A stretch of DNA of 64,000 bases from contig NW_024748870.1 in the NCBI RefSeq assembly GCF_018991925.1, forward strand, positions 389,007 to 453,006. Reading direction: 5' to 3'. The stretch comes from Homarus americanus. Its lineage: Eukaryota; Arthropoda; Malacostraca; Decapoda; Nephropidae. The position numbers and the translations under genes are program-made. The notes under the pieces were generated by a model. The model saw only the letters and a program-made list of their open reading frames with translations. It was not told the DNA's origin and ran no database searches. Shown piece after piece: positions 45,486 through 57,314 of the stretch (position 1 is the first letter of the stretch; the number at the start of each line of letters is the position of its first letter).

Positions 45486-45820
45486 AATGACCAATAATTT
45501 GCTTGCAAACACAGAAAAAAGCGCTTAGTTGAAGAGAGTCTCAAGCAAGATGTTACCTCCACCAAAAAGACAGAGAGACTGACTCCTGTTTGGTGTGGTG
45601 ACAAGCTGGATGGCACGCATAAAATAGTTTCCTTACCTTCAGTTATGTTCAATAATTGTTAAAATGACTAAAAAAATTAATATTAAACTTTTAGAATTCT
45701 TGAATAGTATAAACTTCTTGATATTTACAAAAATGGTAAGGAATATAAGCCCTAGAACCGATTACTGTATTGGCGGACTAATACTACAGCTGGTGGACCG
45801 CCAAATGCAAGAGAAAACAT
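45486..45820. other. Intergenic, no gene recognised
   Basis: No motif seen. Confidence 0.35.
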
Positions 45821-45829
45821 GTTGAGGTC

Positions 45830-45922
45830 GGCTTGTAAGAAACTCGTTAATCCATGGATTGCTCGTTAACCAAAGTTAAGAAATCTCGTTAACCGAAATC
45901 TCGTTAACCGAGGGATCACTGT
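45830..45922 (-). repeat. Tigger/pogo-like terminal repeat
   Basis: Read on the minus strand from 45,922: CAGTGATCCCTCGGTTAACG, then repeated GTTAACGAG units, followed outside by TA. This fits a pogo/Tigger end with a TA target. The other end was not found. Confidence 0.5.
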
Positions 45923-46596
45923 ATATACCTGTGTGTAGTTCGAGGTTTTAAGACCAAATTTTTTGGCAAAAAATTAGGGGTCGACCTCTAAACGGGTAAT
46001 AGTTTCATTAGGTTGAAAAATATTTACCAGTAACTACCAGTAAACAATGGAAACGACGCACCACCAGCTGTGAGTGTCGGTACAGTTGCCAGGGCAGATC
46101 TCATGCGTCATCATAGCAAGCCCAAAGTAGCCAAATGCATGGTATGGTAGCACAGGACGATGTAAAACATAAAGTATTTATTTTTTAAAGTTTATTTATA
46201 GATACATACATTTTTGTTCATTACATTTGAAACATCAATCTTTGTTAATTAAATGTGAAGCAAAAGAAAACTACGATACAGTATTTCTAAATACCGGGTA
46301 TTTTCATTAAAATATTACATCACAAGTATATTTTACCTTAGCTGTGACTGAATGAATATATTCTCAGAAATAAATATGGAAATGTAATATTTTTGCTGAA
46401 ATGACGTACGTATTACAGTGGAAAGTTGGATAAAATCATGACGAAAACAATGGCTTTCGCTTTCTTTCGTTGTTCAAAAGATTTTACCGTAATCGCTTTT
46501 CGAATGGTTTTCATTAAAAAACTGTTGTATTACAATAATATTCTATCCTAATTCACTTGAATAAATACTAAAATACCATATTTCTGAATATTTTCA

Positions 46597-46688
46597 TTAA
46601 AATCCATCAAAATCATTTTCCTTGTCATCAGCACCAAACAGCTACTCCCAGTCCTCTCCTTGAACAGTATCGTCATATGGATCAACAC
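46597..46688 (-). pseudogene. Pogo-like transposase, extreme C-terminus
   Basis: Continues the frame of 52,536-52,708 on the far side of the inserted retrotransposon: acidic residues (DPYDDTVQGEDWE), a TAG, then GADDKENDFDGF and TAA at 46,599-46,597. Acidic tails are common in this family. Cut by the gypsy-D insertion at 46,688. Confidence 0.6.
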
Positions 46689-47007
46689 TGTAGGTTATGT
46701 ATCTAAGCTACTGTGCCGAGTAGCAACCCTGTACATAAGCTACTGTGCCGAGTAGCAACCCTGTACATAAGCTACTGTGCCGAGTAGCATTTATATATAT
46801 AATCACGTGGCAACACTGCACGTGTTATGTGGCAACATTGCCCCGAGGCTGCCATATGGCAAGGCAGCCCCAGTCTGACTGTGTGAGCCGTGCATGGCAC
46901 AAGAGAGTCACCACTTGTATTTCTCTCATCCATAATAAACGGACTCAGTGTTACTCAGTGTTTCCCTAGCCATCACTGCATTCTTCAGGGCACACTAGTA
47001 ACTTTCA
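46689..47007 (+). repeat. gypsy-D 5' LTR (319 bp)
   Basis: TGTAGGTTATG to AACTTTCA. Near the start it has three units of a 32-bp repeat (AAGCTACTGTGCCGAGTAGC plus AACCCTGTACAT), the last partial. TTTATATATATAA near 46,790 may be the TATA box, and AATAAA at 46,932 the poly(A) signal. Confidence 0.93.
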
Positions 47008-47488
47008 TGGCGCAGTGTCTAGGATCTGTGGACTTACAAAGTGTGTGAACAATGCCGACAGTTACGTCTGCCGGTGATGCGCGTCGACTCATAGTGTGTT
47101 GTGTTGTGTTGCGCTGTGTTTCGCCGCGATGTGCAGTGTTGCGCCGTCACAGTGCGTTTTAGTGACGGTGGCAGTGCTAGTGTCAGTGTATTAGTGTGTG
47201 TCTAGAGCTGAGAGTTGAGCATTGGCCTGTTTTTTGTGGTACCCACGGAGCACGCAGGCGCACACCCTTCTCGTGCGACATCCGGGGGACACTGACGGTC
47301 TTGCCGGACCACGCACCCTCAGCTCTCTCAGACACACATACGCACGCACGCACGCACTCACTCACGGACAGAACAGTGGACCTGGACCATATGCGTGATT
47401 TCTGCGCTGTTTATGTCATATATATGTGGTTCGAGCTGTTGAGGCGCCACTTTATATATTAAACAGTGCAGTCCACGCACACACAAAG
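47008..47488 (+). other. gypsy-D leader
   Basis: Starts with the primer-binding site TGGCGCAGTG. Contains GTGTTGTGTTGCGCTGTG-like runs and a CACGCACGCACG tract at 47,341-47,365. Two short frames in it are not supported. Confidence 0.7.
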
Positions 47489-50400
47489 ATGGGAGGTAAG
47501 AAGGGACAACTTCAAGATGGGAGACACGACTCCCCACCACCTTCTCCTCCACTGGGCGCAGACTCTCATCCTCCACCTCCAGTGACGGACATTGCCACAA
47601 TTCTGAGGTGGATGGACGACCGGGACGAGCGACATAGAGAAATGGAACTTCAGAGGGAGGAGACACGAAGAGAGGAGGAAAAGTTGCGTTTTGATGCACT
47701 ATTGGCGACCCTGGCGCTAACCCACCCTCCCTCACTTGCAGGTAGCGCGCTTCAAGGCGCCAGTACACTCCCTCCTCCAACACACCAGCGTCCTCCAGGT
47801 ACTCTTGCTACCCCAACAGCTCCCAAGGCATCTGTTCAACCCCCACCCGCCCTCTCACCAGACGTCACGTTTCAGCTTTTTCGTGAGTGGAGGCGGCGTA
47901 GGACAGATTACTCCACGATGGTGGACCTTGACAGCATGCCTCCAAACAAACAGCTCATTCAACTGAGGATGTGTTTGTCGCTGGAGACCCAGAGAGTTTT
48001 GGAGCACACGTTGCATGTGCCTCCCGACTCTACCTCTTCAGTGACGGATGTGCTCGACCTTTTACAGGAGCATGTTAAGGGTCGGAACAACGAGGCTTTG
48101 CGTCGCCGTGCCTTTACCAGCTGCAAGCAGGCGGAGAACGAATCCTTTGACGACTTTTTTGTACGTTTGAGGAGTTTGTCGGAGGAGATCGACGTCTGCA
48201 AGGCGCACAGCCGGGAATGTGAGGAAGCCTGGATCAAGCACGGGATCTTGACAGGTGTCAGGCACGAAGAGTTGATGCAGCGACTCATCCCCCTGGACTC
48301 TTCCTCCACACTCCAGGTGGTAGTGACTGAATGTCTGTCATACGAGGCCACCAAGTCCGCCACCTCTGCCTTACGGGCCCCACCTGCTGTGAGAGCTATC
48401 TCACAATACAAGAAGGATAAGAAGGCGGCCAACAACGCGAAGGCTGCCACACGTTCTTCCACGCCTCCGCCTAGTGCTTCCTGTGGCAGCTGTGGAAAGC
48501 AGCACAGCCCCAAGACTTGCCCGGCCGCCGACGCACTGTGTCGTGGATGTGACCGTAAGGGCCACTGGTCTAACACAGAAAGGTGCCCTGCACGTGGCCA
48601 CAAGTGTCAGGCCTGCGGTCGCTATGGACACTACGACAAGTGCTGCCGCCAACCCAAGCCCAAAAGCCCGAGACGAGGAGGACAGCAGCGCACTTCCCTC
48701 GGGGTGGTTCGCACGCAGCCCCCTCCAGATGGCCCACGCAGCCCCAAGCAGCAGCGGAGTCACATCAGGAGGGTGGAATCGACCACACGCCCCAGGGCTA
48801 CCCCTTCCCCTACTATCCGCGTCGCCGTCACACACGGTGATATGTCGGGTCACATCGAGGTGATACCGGACACCGGCGCCGATACTACGGTGATTGGGTT
48901 GAAGCACCTCCAGAAACTGGGCCTCACCAAACGCGGCCTGGGACCACCGCCGCAGCTGCAGTACTACAATGCGGACGGTTCCCAGATGCCGGACGCTGTG
49001 GGCTCCTTTCAAGCAGAGATCACCTACGGCGACAGGTCGTGTCACGGATGGATCGACGTGCAGCCTACTCTCGCTACACCCTTGTTGTCATGGGAGCACT
49101 GCAAGGAGTTAGGCGTGGTGCCCAGAGACTTTCCCGAGCAGATCCCAGCTGCTCGTTACACCGCCAGCAGGGTGCGTGAGTCGACGAGCGACGCGCCTGG
49201 TGCTGCCACACAGAGCTGCCCAGAACCCGCGTCCACCCCCTCCCCGCCTCCACCCAAGTCACGGCTGCTTCCTCTTCACAGCGAGACGTCTCCTTCAGCC
49301 GCAAGGGCCTACTTCCTGAAGGAGTACTCGGATGTGCTGGTGACGAAGGAGGCCCTACGGACCGCGCCACTGAAGGCTATGGCGGGTCCGCCTATGAGGC
49401 TACACCTGCGGGAAGATGCACAGCCGTTTGCCATACACACTCCCCGGTTGATTCCTCTTGCCTTCAGGGATTCAGTCAAGAAGGAACTGGATTCCATGGT
49501 GGCCCAGGGTGTCATCGTACCCGTTGGTGACGACCCATCCCCTTGGTGCCACCCTCTAGTCGCTGTGGCTAAGACTAACGGTGGAGTGCGGATTACTACC
49601 GACTTGTCTAAGCTTAACAGCCAGGTGTCCCGTCCCGCCCACCCTTCACCCACACCTTTTGCAGCTATACGGAGTGTGGATCCGAAGGTACGGCACTTCT
49701 CGACGATTGACGCCCTCTGTGGTTACTGGCAGATCCCACTGAAGAAGGAGGATCAGCCACTGACCACTTTCATCACGCCTTACGGACGCTTCCGCTACTG
49801 CCGTGGCCCTATGGGATTCGCTGCTATGGGGGACGCCTTCTGTCTCCGTGGTGACATGGCACTTCAAGGCGTGACCAACTGCGTGAAGGTAGTGGACGAC
49901 GTCCTCCTTTACGATGAGGACTACCTGACGCATCTTCGCCGCATCGACGAGGTACTGACCAGGTGTAGGACGCACGGCATCACTCTGAATGCCGAGAAGT
50001 TCGTCTTGGCCGCACCTGCAGTGTCTTTCTGCGGCTACCGACTCTCAAGGGATGGCATTGCTGCGGACCCGGAGAAAGTTCGCGCCATAGCGGACTTTGC
50101 GAAACCTGCCAACCTTACGGATCTCAGGTCTTTCATGGGCCTGGTGAACCAGCTGGCAGAATTTTCCCCTGACGTCTCCGCCGCTGCCGGGCCTCTCCGC
50201 CCCCTGATGAGCCCCAAGAGGACGTTCACGTGGACCCCTGACCACGACCTCGCCTTTCATAAGGTGAAGGAGGCCCTGTCAAGTCCACCTATCCTCGCTA
50301 CTTTCGACCCAGCGCTCCCCACCGTCCTCCAGACAGACGCCTCGCGCCTGTACGGGGTTGGTTACGCCCTTCTCCAGGATCACGGTGGAGGAAAGTACCG

Positions 50401-52138
50401 GCTCGTACAGTGTGGCTCTCGCTTCCTCACTGATGCTGAGTCTCGCTACGCTACCATCGAGCTGGAGCTGCTGGCAGTGGTATGGGCCTTATCGAAGTGC
50501 AAGTTCTACTTGATTGGCCTACAGCACTTCGACCTCATCACAGACCACAGGCCCTTGGTCCCCATTCTTAACCACTATTCGCTGGACGCCATCGAGAATC
50601 CCCGCCTCCAGCGCCTGAAGGAGAAGATTTTGGCCTTCGTCTTCACCGCGGCTTGGCGCGCAGGTAAGGAGTTGTGCATCCCGGATGCCCTCTCCTGCTC
50701 CCCAGTCAGCCGCCCTACACCTGAAGACGAGATGCCCAGCACCGAGGCCGGTTTCTCCGTCAGCAACATCGTCACCTTGCAGGCTGTACAATCCCTCGCC
50801 AGCACCCAGGCCTCAGTGTCGCCACCCGACAGCGATCTGGCCCTTGAGGAACTACGGACCGCGGCACGCGACGACCCCTCCTACACTCAGCTCTTGGAGA
50901 GTGTGAGGACTGGGTTCCCTCACTACCGTTTTGACCTCCACAACGCCCTACGCCCGTATTGGAAGATACGTGAGGACCTCTACGCAGATGGGGACCTCGT
51001 CCTGTATGGTGCCCGTGTGGTCGTCCCTGCAGCTCTCCGTCGTCACGTTCTGACCCGCTTACACGACAGCCATCATGGAGCAGAGGCCACCAAGCGCCGC
51101 GCAAGGCAGGCTGTGTACTGGCCCGGCATTGACGCGGATATCGTCAATACAGTCCGTGTCTGTGAGCCGTGCCAGATCATGCAGCCCAGTCAACAGCAAG
51201 AGCCCCTCTTGTGCGACGACGAACCCACCAGGCCCTTCGAGTCCGTGTCAGCTGATTTCTTCAGCACAGCTGGGAAACATTTCCTAGTTGTCACCGACCG
51301 ACTCTCTGGCTGGCCTGTGGTGGTAATCTGTGGCTCGGACACGATGTCCGTGGCCACCATTCGCCACTTCCGGCACCTCTTTCGTGACCTGGGCGTCCCT
51401 GTACGTCTGCGGACGGACGGTGGGCCACAGTTCACCAGCCGGGACTTCACAGGATTCCTGGAGCGTTGGGGAGTCCGCCACATCGTGTCAACACCCCACT
51501 ACCCACAGTCAAACGGCCATGCTGAGGCTGCGGTCAAAACAATCAAGCACCTTATCCTCAAGGTGGCCCCTTCAGGCAACATAGACTGTGAGGCGTTTGA
51601 CAAAGGACTCCTGGAGTTACGTAATACTCCCACCCACACAGGGCGCTCCCCTGCCCAGATCCTGTATGGTCACCCTCTCCGCTCTTGCGTTCCTGCACAC
51701 GCCAAGGCCTTTGCAAAGGAGTAGCAGACCAGAGCCGAGAGCTGCGACCGCCGCGCCGCTTCACGTGCCCAGGACGCCAAGGCTCGGTATGACGACCGTG
51801 CCCGCCCTCTTCAGCCACTGGAGATTGGTGCCCTTGCCCGCGTCCAGGACCCGACGACGACACGTTGGGACAAGGTGGGCATAGTGATGGGCGTCGGCCG
51901 GTCGCGGGACTACAAGGTCAGGATGCCGAATGGCCGTGTCTGGTGGAGGAACCGCCGCTTCCTCCGGCCAGTCCCACCCCCTGCTGCTGGCCCCCTGACC
52001 GAATACGAGTCACCTACACCTCACGAGGATCCGCCCCACAGTGCACCTCGACGCTCGGAGCGACTTAGAACTAAGAAGTCCGCTCAAGACAAAGACTATG
52101 AGCGTGAGGGGGGAGGGAGATGTAGGTTATGTATATAA
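47489..52138 (+). pseudogene. gag-pol: gypsy-D Gag-Pol polyprotein with one in-frame stop
   Basis: A single frame encodes everything. The start is taken at ATG 47,489 (MGGKKGQLQDGRHD); an in-frame ATG 21 codons upstream (47,426) adds an unlikely leader. Numbering from 47,426: capsid-like region about 130-330; three Cys/His boxes about 355-412 (CGSCGKQHSPKTC, CRGCDRKGHW, CQACGRYGHYDKCC); protease DTGADTTVIG (Asp 482); RT with catalytic VVDD (Asp 824) instead of Y-x-D-D; RNase H (Asp 971); integrase HHCC from His 1213 and DDE triad Asp 1277, Asp 1331, Glu 1367 (35 residues between the last two). A TAG at 51,722-51,724 interrupts just after the integrase core; the same frame continues 138 codons with a chromatin-binding-like C-terminus (GALARVQDP, VWWRNRRFLRP) and ends at TAA 52,136-52,138 inside the LTR. 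Confidence 0.93.
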
Positions 52139-52535
52139 GCTACTGTGCCGAGTAGCAACCCTGTACATAAGCTACTGTGCCGAGTAGCAACCCTGTACAT
52201 AAGCTACTGTGCAGAGTAGCAACCCTGTACATAAGCTACTGTGCCGAGTAGCAACCCTGTACATAAGCTACTGTGCCGAGTAGCAACCCTGTACATAAGC
52301 TACTGTGCCGAGTAGCATTTATATATATAATCACGTGGCAACACTGCACGTGTTATGTGGCAACATTGCCCCGAGGCTGCCATATGGCAAGGCAGCCCCA
52401 GTCTGACTGTGTGAGCCGTGCATGGCACACGCCAGTCACCACTTGTATTACTCTCATCCATAATAAACGGACTCAGTGTTACTCAGTGTTTCCCTAGCCA
52501 TCACTGCATTCTTCAGGGCACACTAGTAACTTTCA
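52121..52535 (+). repeat. gypsy-D 3' LTR (415 bp)
   Basis: Same sequence as the left LTR apart from a few substitutions and six instead of three units of the 32-bp repeat, which accounts exactly for the 96-bp difference. One unit has GCAGAG for GCCGAG. Confidence 0.95.
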
Positions 52536-52708
52536 AACACCATCATCAGCCATAGGATCATCAATATCTTCATCCTCAATCACGCTCTCATTAGCCTCAT
52601 AATCCCACAACAAGTCGTCTTCTGTTCCATCAAGAGCATTCGAAATCCCACATTTCTTAAAAGATTTCACCACAATTTCTGGTCTGATTGCGATCAGGGC
52701 GACCAGGG
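52536..52708 (-). pseudogene. Pogo/CENP-B-like transposase C-terminal fragment
   Basis: Frame IRPEIVVKSFKKCGISNALD, GTEDDLLWDYE and then an acidic stretch. The phrase I.P..IV.SFKKCGIS.ALDG.ED.L is characteristic of the C-terminal end of the DDE domain in pogo/Tigger/jerky-type transposases. Upstream of 52,708 the frame breaks (stop near 52,705) and runs into non-coding repeat, so most of the DDE domain and the DNA-binding part were lost before gypsy-D arrived. Confidence 0.72.
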
Positions 52709-53624
52709 CTCTGCCATATCAGCTAGACGGTACACGTGTTTTTCGAATCGTTTTCAGTTAAAAAACTGTTGCATCACAAGTGAATAAGGATAGAATATTA
52801 TTGTAATACAACAGTTTTTTAACTGAAAACCATTCAAAAAGTAATTACGGTAACATCTTTTGAACGAAAGAAAGCGAAAGTCATTGTTTTCGTCGCGATT
52901 TTATCCCACTTTCCACTGTAATACGTACGTCATTTCACTAAAAATATTACATTTCCATATTCTCAGAAATAAATAGTAGTTTTGCTGAAACGTAATGTAT
53001 TTCAATGTAAATTAGGATAAACTACATGAAAACAAAAGATTTTACCTAACCTTCCGATATTCAAGATATGTTACTCGTTTTTTTAATAGTTTTCTGTTAA
53101 AATACTGTTATATTAGTGATATTCTATTCATTCTGTTCTTGATATAACACATTCACGGAAATGTAAGATCCTTGCTGAAATGACGTACGTATTACAGTGG
53201 AAAGTGGGATAAAATCGTGACGAAAGCAATGACTTTCTCTTTCTTTCATTCAAAAGATGTTACCGTAATCGCTTTTCGAATGGTTTTCAATTGAAAAACT
53301 GTTGTATTACAATAATATTCCCTCCTAATTGACTTGAATAAATACTTGAATGGAAATATACAATATTTTTGTTGAAACTACCCGAGTTTCAGTGTAAAGT
53401 GTCGTAATAATAAATGGTAAACAATTTGCCTTCGGCACTCGGTGTTTCAGGCACGGCGAGCCTCAGTTTATAGGACGTAGAGTGTTCTTATCGAAGGATT
53501 TGTTGTTCCAATACCCTCAAAAACTTTGGTCGACCTATAAACAAGGAATATCATAAATTAACGATTTTTTGGTCAAAACATCAGGGTCGACCTATAAACG
53601 AGGGAGGGTTATAGACGAGTATAT

Positions 53625-53627
<3 letters not shown>

Positions 53628-53682
<55 letters not shown>
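53628..53682. repeat. (TA)n tract
   Basis: About 54 bases of TA next to a PLE-2 end. Confidence 0.96.
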
Positions 53683-53687
<5 letters not shown>

Positions 53688-53847
53688 TCATGTAGATCCA
53701 CAATGAAAACGTGGATAAGATAAATCTTGATAAAATCAATATAGTGGAGTCAACGGAAAGACTCTTAGTTGTTTATTCAAGACATCTTCAGAGGCAACTG
53801 AAGATGTCTTGAATAAAGACGAAAGCTAAGGTGCTCCGTTGATTCCA
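53683..53847. repeat. Head-to-head PLE-2 3' ends
   Basis: 53,683-53,790 is the reverse complement of the PLE-2 tail; 53,797-53,845 is the same tail in plus orientation. They meet in a near-perfect inverted repeat (TTTATTCAAGACATCTTCAG and its complement, 6-nt spacer). Confidence 0.8.
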
Positions 53848-55330
53848 TTCGCCAAGTTCCACATAAGGTCGGATTGCCGAGTCTTGACGAAGAAAGATAT
53901 TCTGCTTTATGTTTATATTAAACTCAGATATGTACTACACTTATATAAATGGCGTGACTGTTAGTGAAATAAACATTCATTGTTACAAGTTTTAAAGGCA
54001 TGTACAAGTGAAGAAAAATGAAAATAATTACCCCAAAGTAGCTCAAACTTACCGAAAAGTATATCCTACAGCTATGTTAAATACCCCAAAGTAACAGAAA
54101 CATCGGAACACCTATCCAAAATGAAGGTATAATTACCCAAAAGAAGTTTAAACTTACCCAAAAGTAAATTCTGATATTCTGCTTTATCTTCCTATTAAAC
54201 TCAGATATGTACTACACTTATATACTGCAAATAGCGTGACTATTAGTGAAATTCATTGTTATAAGTTTTAAAAGCACTTGGATGTGAAGGAAAATGAAAA
54301 TATAATTACCTAAAAGTAGCGTAAACTTACCCAAAAGTAAGACCTACGGCTATGTTAAATACCCCAAAGTAACAGAAACATCTGAAAACCTATCCAAAAT
54401 GAAGGTAGAATTACCCAAAAGTAGTTTAAACTTACCCAAAAGTAAATCATACGGCTATGTTAATCACCCCAAAGTAATAGAAACATGGGACACCTATCCA
54501 AAATGAAGGTATAATTACCCAAAAATAGTTTAAACTTACCCAAAAGTAGTTTAAACTTACCCAAGAGTAAGTCCTACGGCTATGTTAAATACCCCAAAGT
54601 AACAGAAACATCCGAAATCTGTCCAAAATAAAGGTAGAATTACCCAAAAGTAGTTTAAACTTACCCAAAAAATAAATAAAACTTAACCGTAATAAATCCT
54701 TCGGCTGTGTCAAGTACTCAAAGTACGTACTAGAACATCAGGAACCCTATCCGAAAAGGTATAATTACACAAAGGTATCATAAACTAACCCAAAGATAAA
54801 TCCTATGACTCTCAATAGGTTCATAACAATGAATCTGTCATAATCTACATACGCAGCTTAATGGAATAATTTCCTTGAAGACAATGAGCGGAGCTTATGG
54901 CATCAGTTAAAATTATGCACAAACAACAACGCGGCACAAGGCTGAACTGGATTTAATTGTCTTCATTCGTGCTTTAACATTTATTTCCACATGAAGAGGA
55001 TAATAAATCTGATTAAAGGGTGTTTGTTTGATTGATGTTGTTGTTGTTTTTTTGGCTGGTATGGCTTACCGCTGATGAGTATTCACATGTTTACCTACGC
55101 AGATAGTCATAGGATATACTTTTCGGTAAGTTTAAGCTACTTTGGGGTAATTATTTTCATTTTTCTTCACGTGTACATGCTTTTAAAACTTGTAACAATG
55201 AATGTTTATTTCACTAATAGTCACGCCATTTATATAAGTGTAGTACATATCTGAGTTTAATATAAACATAAAGCAGAGTATCTTCCTTCGTCAAGACTCG
55301 GCAATCCGACCTTATACGGAACTTGGCGAA
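53848..55330. mobile_element. Foldback element with about 225-bp inverted ends
   Basis: Ends TTCGCCAAGTTCC and GGAACTTGGCGAA. The left arm (53,848-54,072) is the near-complement of the right arm (about 55,095-55,330). The interior from about 54,010 to 54,790 is a tandem array of about 108-bp units containing TTACCCAAAAGTA and CTATGTTAAATACCCCAAAG. No transposase. No clear target duplication was found. Confidence 0.75.
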
Positions 55331-55386
55331 GTGCATCACGATGGATCTGAGATATCTCCCTTGTTCACGAACTCTTTGGAATTTAG

Positions 55387-55716
55387 CGTTCGCCAATACT
55401 GAAAATTTTTCAATGTTTATTATTTCATCTTACAAATTGTTTTTACAAAATTACACTAAAAATATTATTAGACAGGTTTTGTGTATGTATAACAGATATT
55501 CGTTTAGGTTTTACCCAGATTTAATATACTTTTGGGTACTTTTGGGTACATTTGGGTACATTTTTCGCTGTTTATTATTTCATCTTACAAATTATTTTTA
55601 CAAAATTACACTAAAAATATTATTTGACATGTTTTGTGTATGTATAGAAGATATTCGTTAAGATTTTACCCTGATTTAATATACTTTTGGGTACTTTTGG
55701 GTAATTCGTTGGATCC
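55387..55716 (+). repeat. About 165-bp tandem units, array 1
   Basis: Two units starting near TTCGCCAATACTG, containing TTATTATTTCATCTTACAAA and ending with repeated CTTTTGGGTA, then GGGTAATTCGTTGGA. The motif TACTTTTGGGTA is the complement of the foldback's TACCCAAAAGTA. Confidence 0.85.
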
Positions 55717-57314
55717 CATAACCATAGCTGGGTATGTTAACCCATAGCTGGGTAGTTAGGTCAGGTTTTATTAGGTTCTGCACAATAATATCATGACATT
55801 ATACCTGACCTAACATACCCAACTATAGGTATGTTAGGTAGGTTTTATTAGGTTCTGCATAATAATATCATAATATTAAACCTGACCTAATTTGCTTCAT
55901 GTTACTAAATCTCAAGAGGTTATTTCCTCCTGTGAATATTGATGTGGTAGACTTTTCTTGCTTATGTCAGAGATGTTTTTATATTGAGTCAACTAACTTC
56001 CTCTAGAGAGGATGTACTTTATCATCCAAAGTTTCGGTGCCAGGAGAATTGTTCCTCACATGATGACATCTTCTGCTGAGGGGGAGGGATGAGCTCAGGT
56101 GTCTGGAAAGAAAGTCACAATTTGGGTTAGAAAAAGTCAGGGAAAAAACACATCTCTTAAATAGCCTAAATAATGTTAAGTTAGGTTAAGGTTTGTGACT
56201 TTTTTCCTACATTCTGGGATGATGACACATCATGGAGAACCAGATCATTGTGCTCACTCAGTAAAAGTTTATTGATTCATCCAAGTACTGTACCCAGGTC
56301 CACACTGACACTTCCCTGGCCTAACCTCCATCTAATGAATGAACATTTACAAGGTAAAAACAGCACTTTGATGTATGTGGGTGACGTGTAATGTATTTTA
56401 ACTGGTAAGTCTGTTTTAATACATAGAATGCAAATCTGTTGAGGAAGTACACTTCAAATATATACATGGAACAGTTGATAGCTGTTTTGGTATGACAGTG
56501 ATTGTTTTCATTAAGTTCTGGAACTTTTAAGTGGCAGGTCTTGATGTAAAGACTTTTTGGCATTTTCTGTTTTAAATGCTGAGAGCAGGTATATACACAG
56601 ATATAATCTGAGAGAATATATTGTGAATTATCTTCAAGGAAGTGTTGTGAATATCACTTCTATTAAGTGTGAACTTCCCTGTCGAGTGGTATGGAGAGAA
56701 CTGCCCCTCTCTGGGGTGTGAGAGAGTGGTAGCGAGCGAGCAGTGTTTACTGAATCGGCTGACCCTGGCTTGAGGCCTGCGATAGATGCAACCTCAGTGA
56801 TCTAGTCATAAACAATATGGTGAATCACTTGGTGAATAATTTGATAAATAACTTGGAGTTAGGGGTACTGTATATTTATATAAACCAAAGGTGCTGTTAC
56901 AATCTTGTAAACCAACCAAACCTGTTTTAACCTATTGTGAAGACTGTGTATTGTAATACTGTACTGTATTACCTTTTTTCATAGATATTAGTAATTAATA
57001 AGGGCTGAGTCCCATAGGTAATGCAGTTAATATTGCATTCTTTATAAGTAATAACTATTTGCTTCATCGTACAGAACATAAAAACAATCTGATGTTGTGA
57101 CTTCACTCTCCCTTCACTTGCTGAACAGTTCTCTGGGTTTCATTGTTCTTTGTGGACAGCAATTTTTTCCTCCCAAAGTATTGAGTAGGTGGGCTCTTCC
57201 TTGAAACTTGGAATGACACAAGGTAGCTCCTGCAAGATGCACATTATTAAATTGTTTCCACATTCTGATGAAAAGGTGAAGCAGCTGAGAGGATACAGGG
57301 TTTACCTTCAGTCT
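55717..57314. other. Intergenic with small palindromes
   Basis: At 55,753-55,892 a roughly 60-bp palindrome (TTAGGTCAGGT ... ACCTGACCTAA) occurs twice in tandem. The remaining 1.4 kb has no recognised gene or repeat. Confidence 0.5.

Larger units (their letters stand above)
46689..52535 (+). mobile_element. Ty3/gypsy element gypsy-D, nearly intact
   Basis: Complete structure: 5-bp target duplication AACAC (46,684-46,688 and 52,536-52,540), two LTRs, primer-binding site TGGCGCAGTG directly after the left LTR, one long gag-pol frame, and a purine tract (GAGGGGGGAGGGAGA, 52,106-52,120) before the right LTR. Much more GC-rich than its surroundings. Nearly identical LTR sequence apart from repeat number, plus an almost unbroken frame, indicate recent insertion. 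Confidence 0.95.
45925..53630 (-). mobile_element. Pogo-like DNA transposon remnant, split by gypsy-D
   Basis: Both margins carry GGTCGACCT[A/C]TAAACG motifs (about 45,972 and 53,526/53,587), and the interior has three related segments of about 170 bp (46,385-46,575 plus, 52,745-52,938 minus, 53,180-53,350 plus). Between them is the C-terminus of a pogo/CENP-B-type transposase on the minus strand. The rest of the transposase is missing. Outer ends are approximate. Confidence 0.5.

Noticed and set aside
46745..46969. 74-codon frame repeated at 52,273-52,497
   Set aside because: It lies in both LTRs of gypsy-D; duplication reflects the LTRs, not a gene.
47959..48603. Long minus-strand frames opposite gypsy-D (214 codons, twice)
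   Set aside because: Shadow frames of a GC-rich coding strand, without motifs.
56321..56563. 80-codon minus-strand frame
   Set aside because: No motif or homologous copy in the window; expected by chance in AT-rich DNA.
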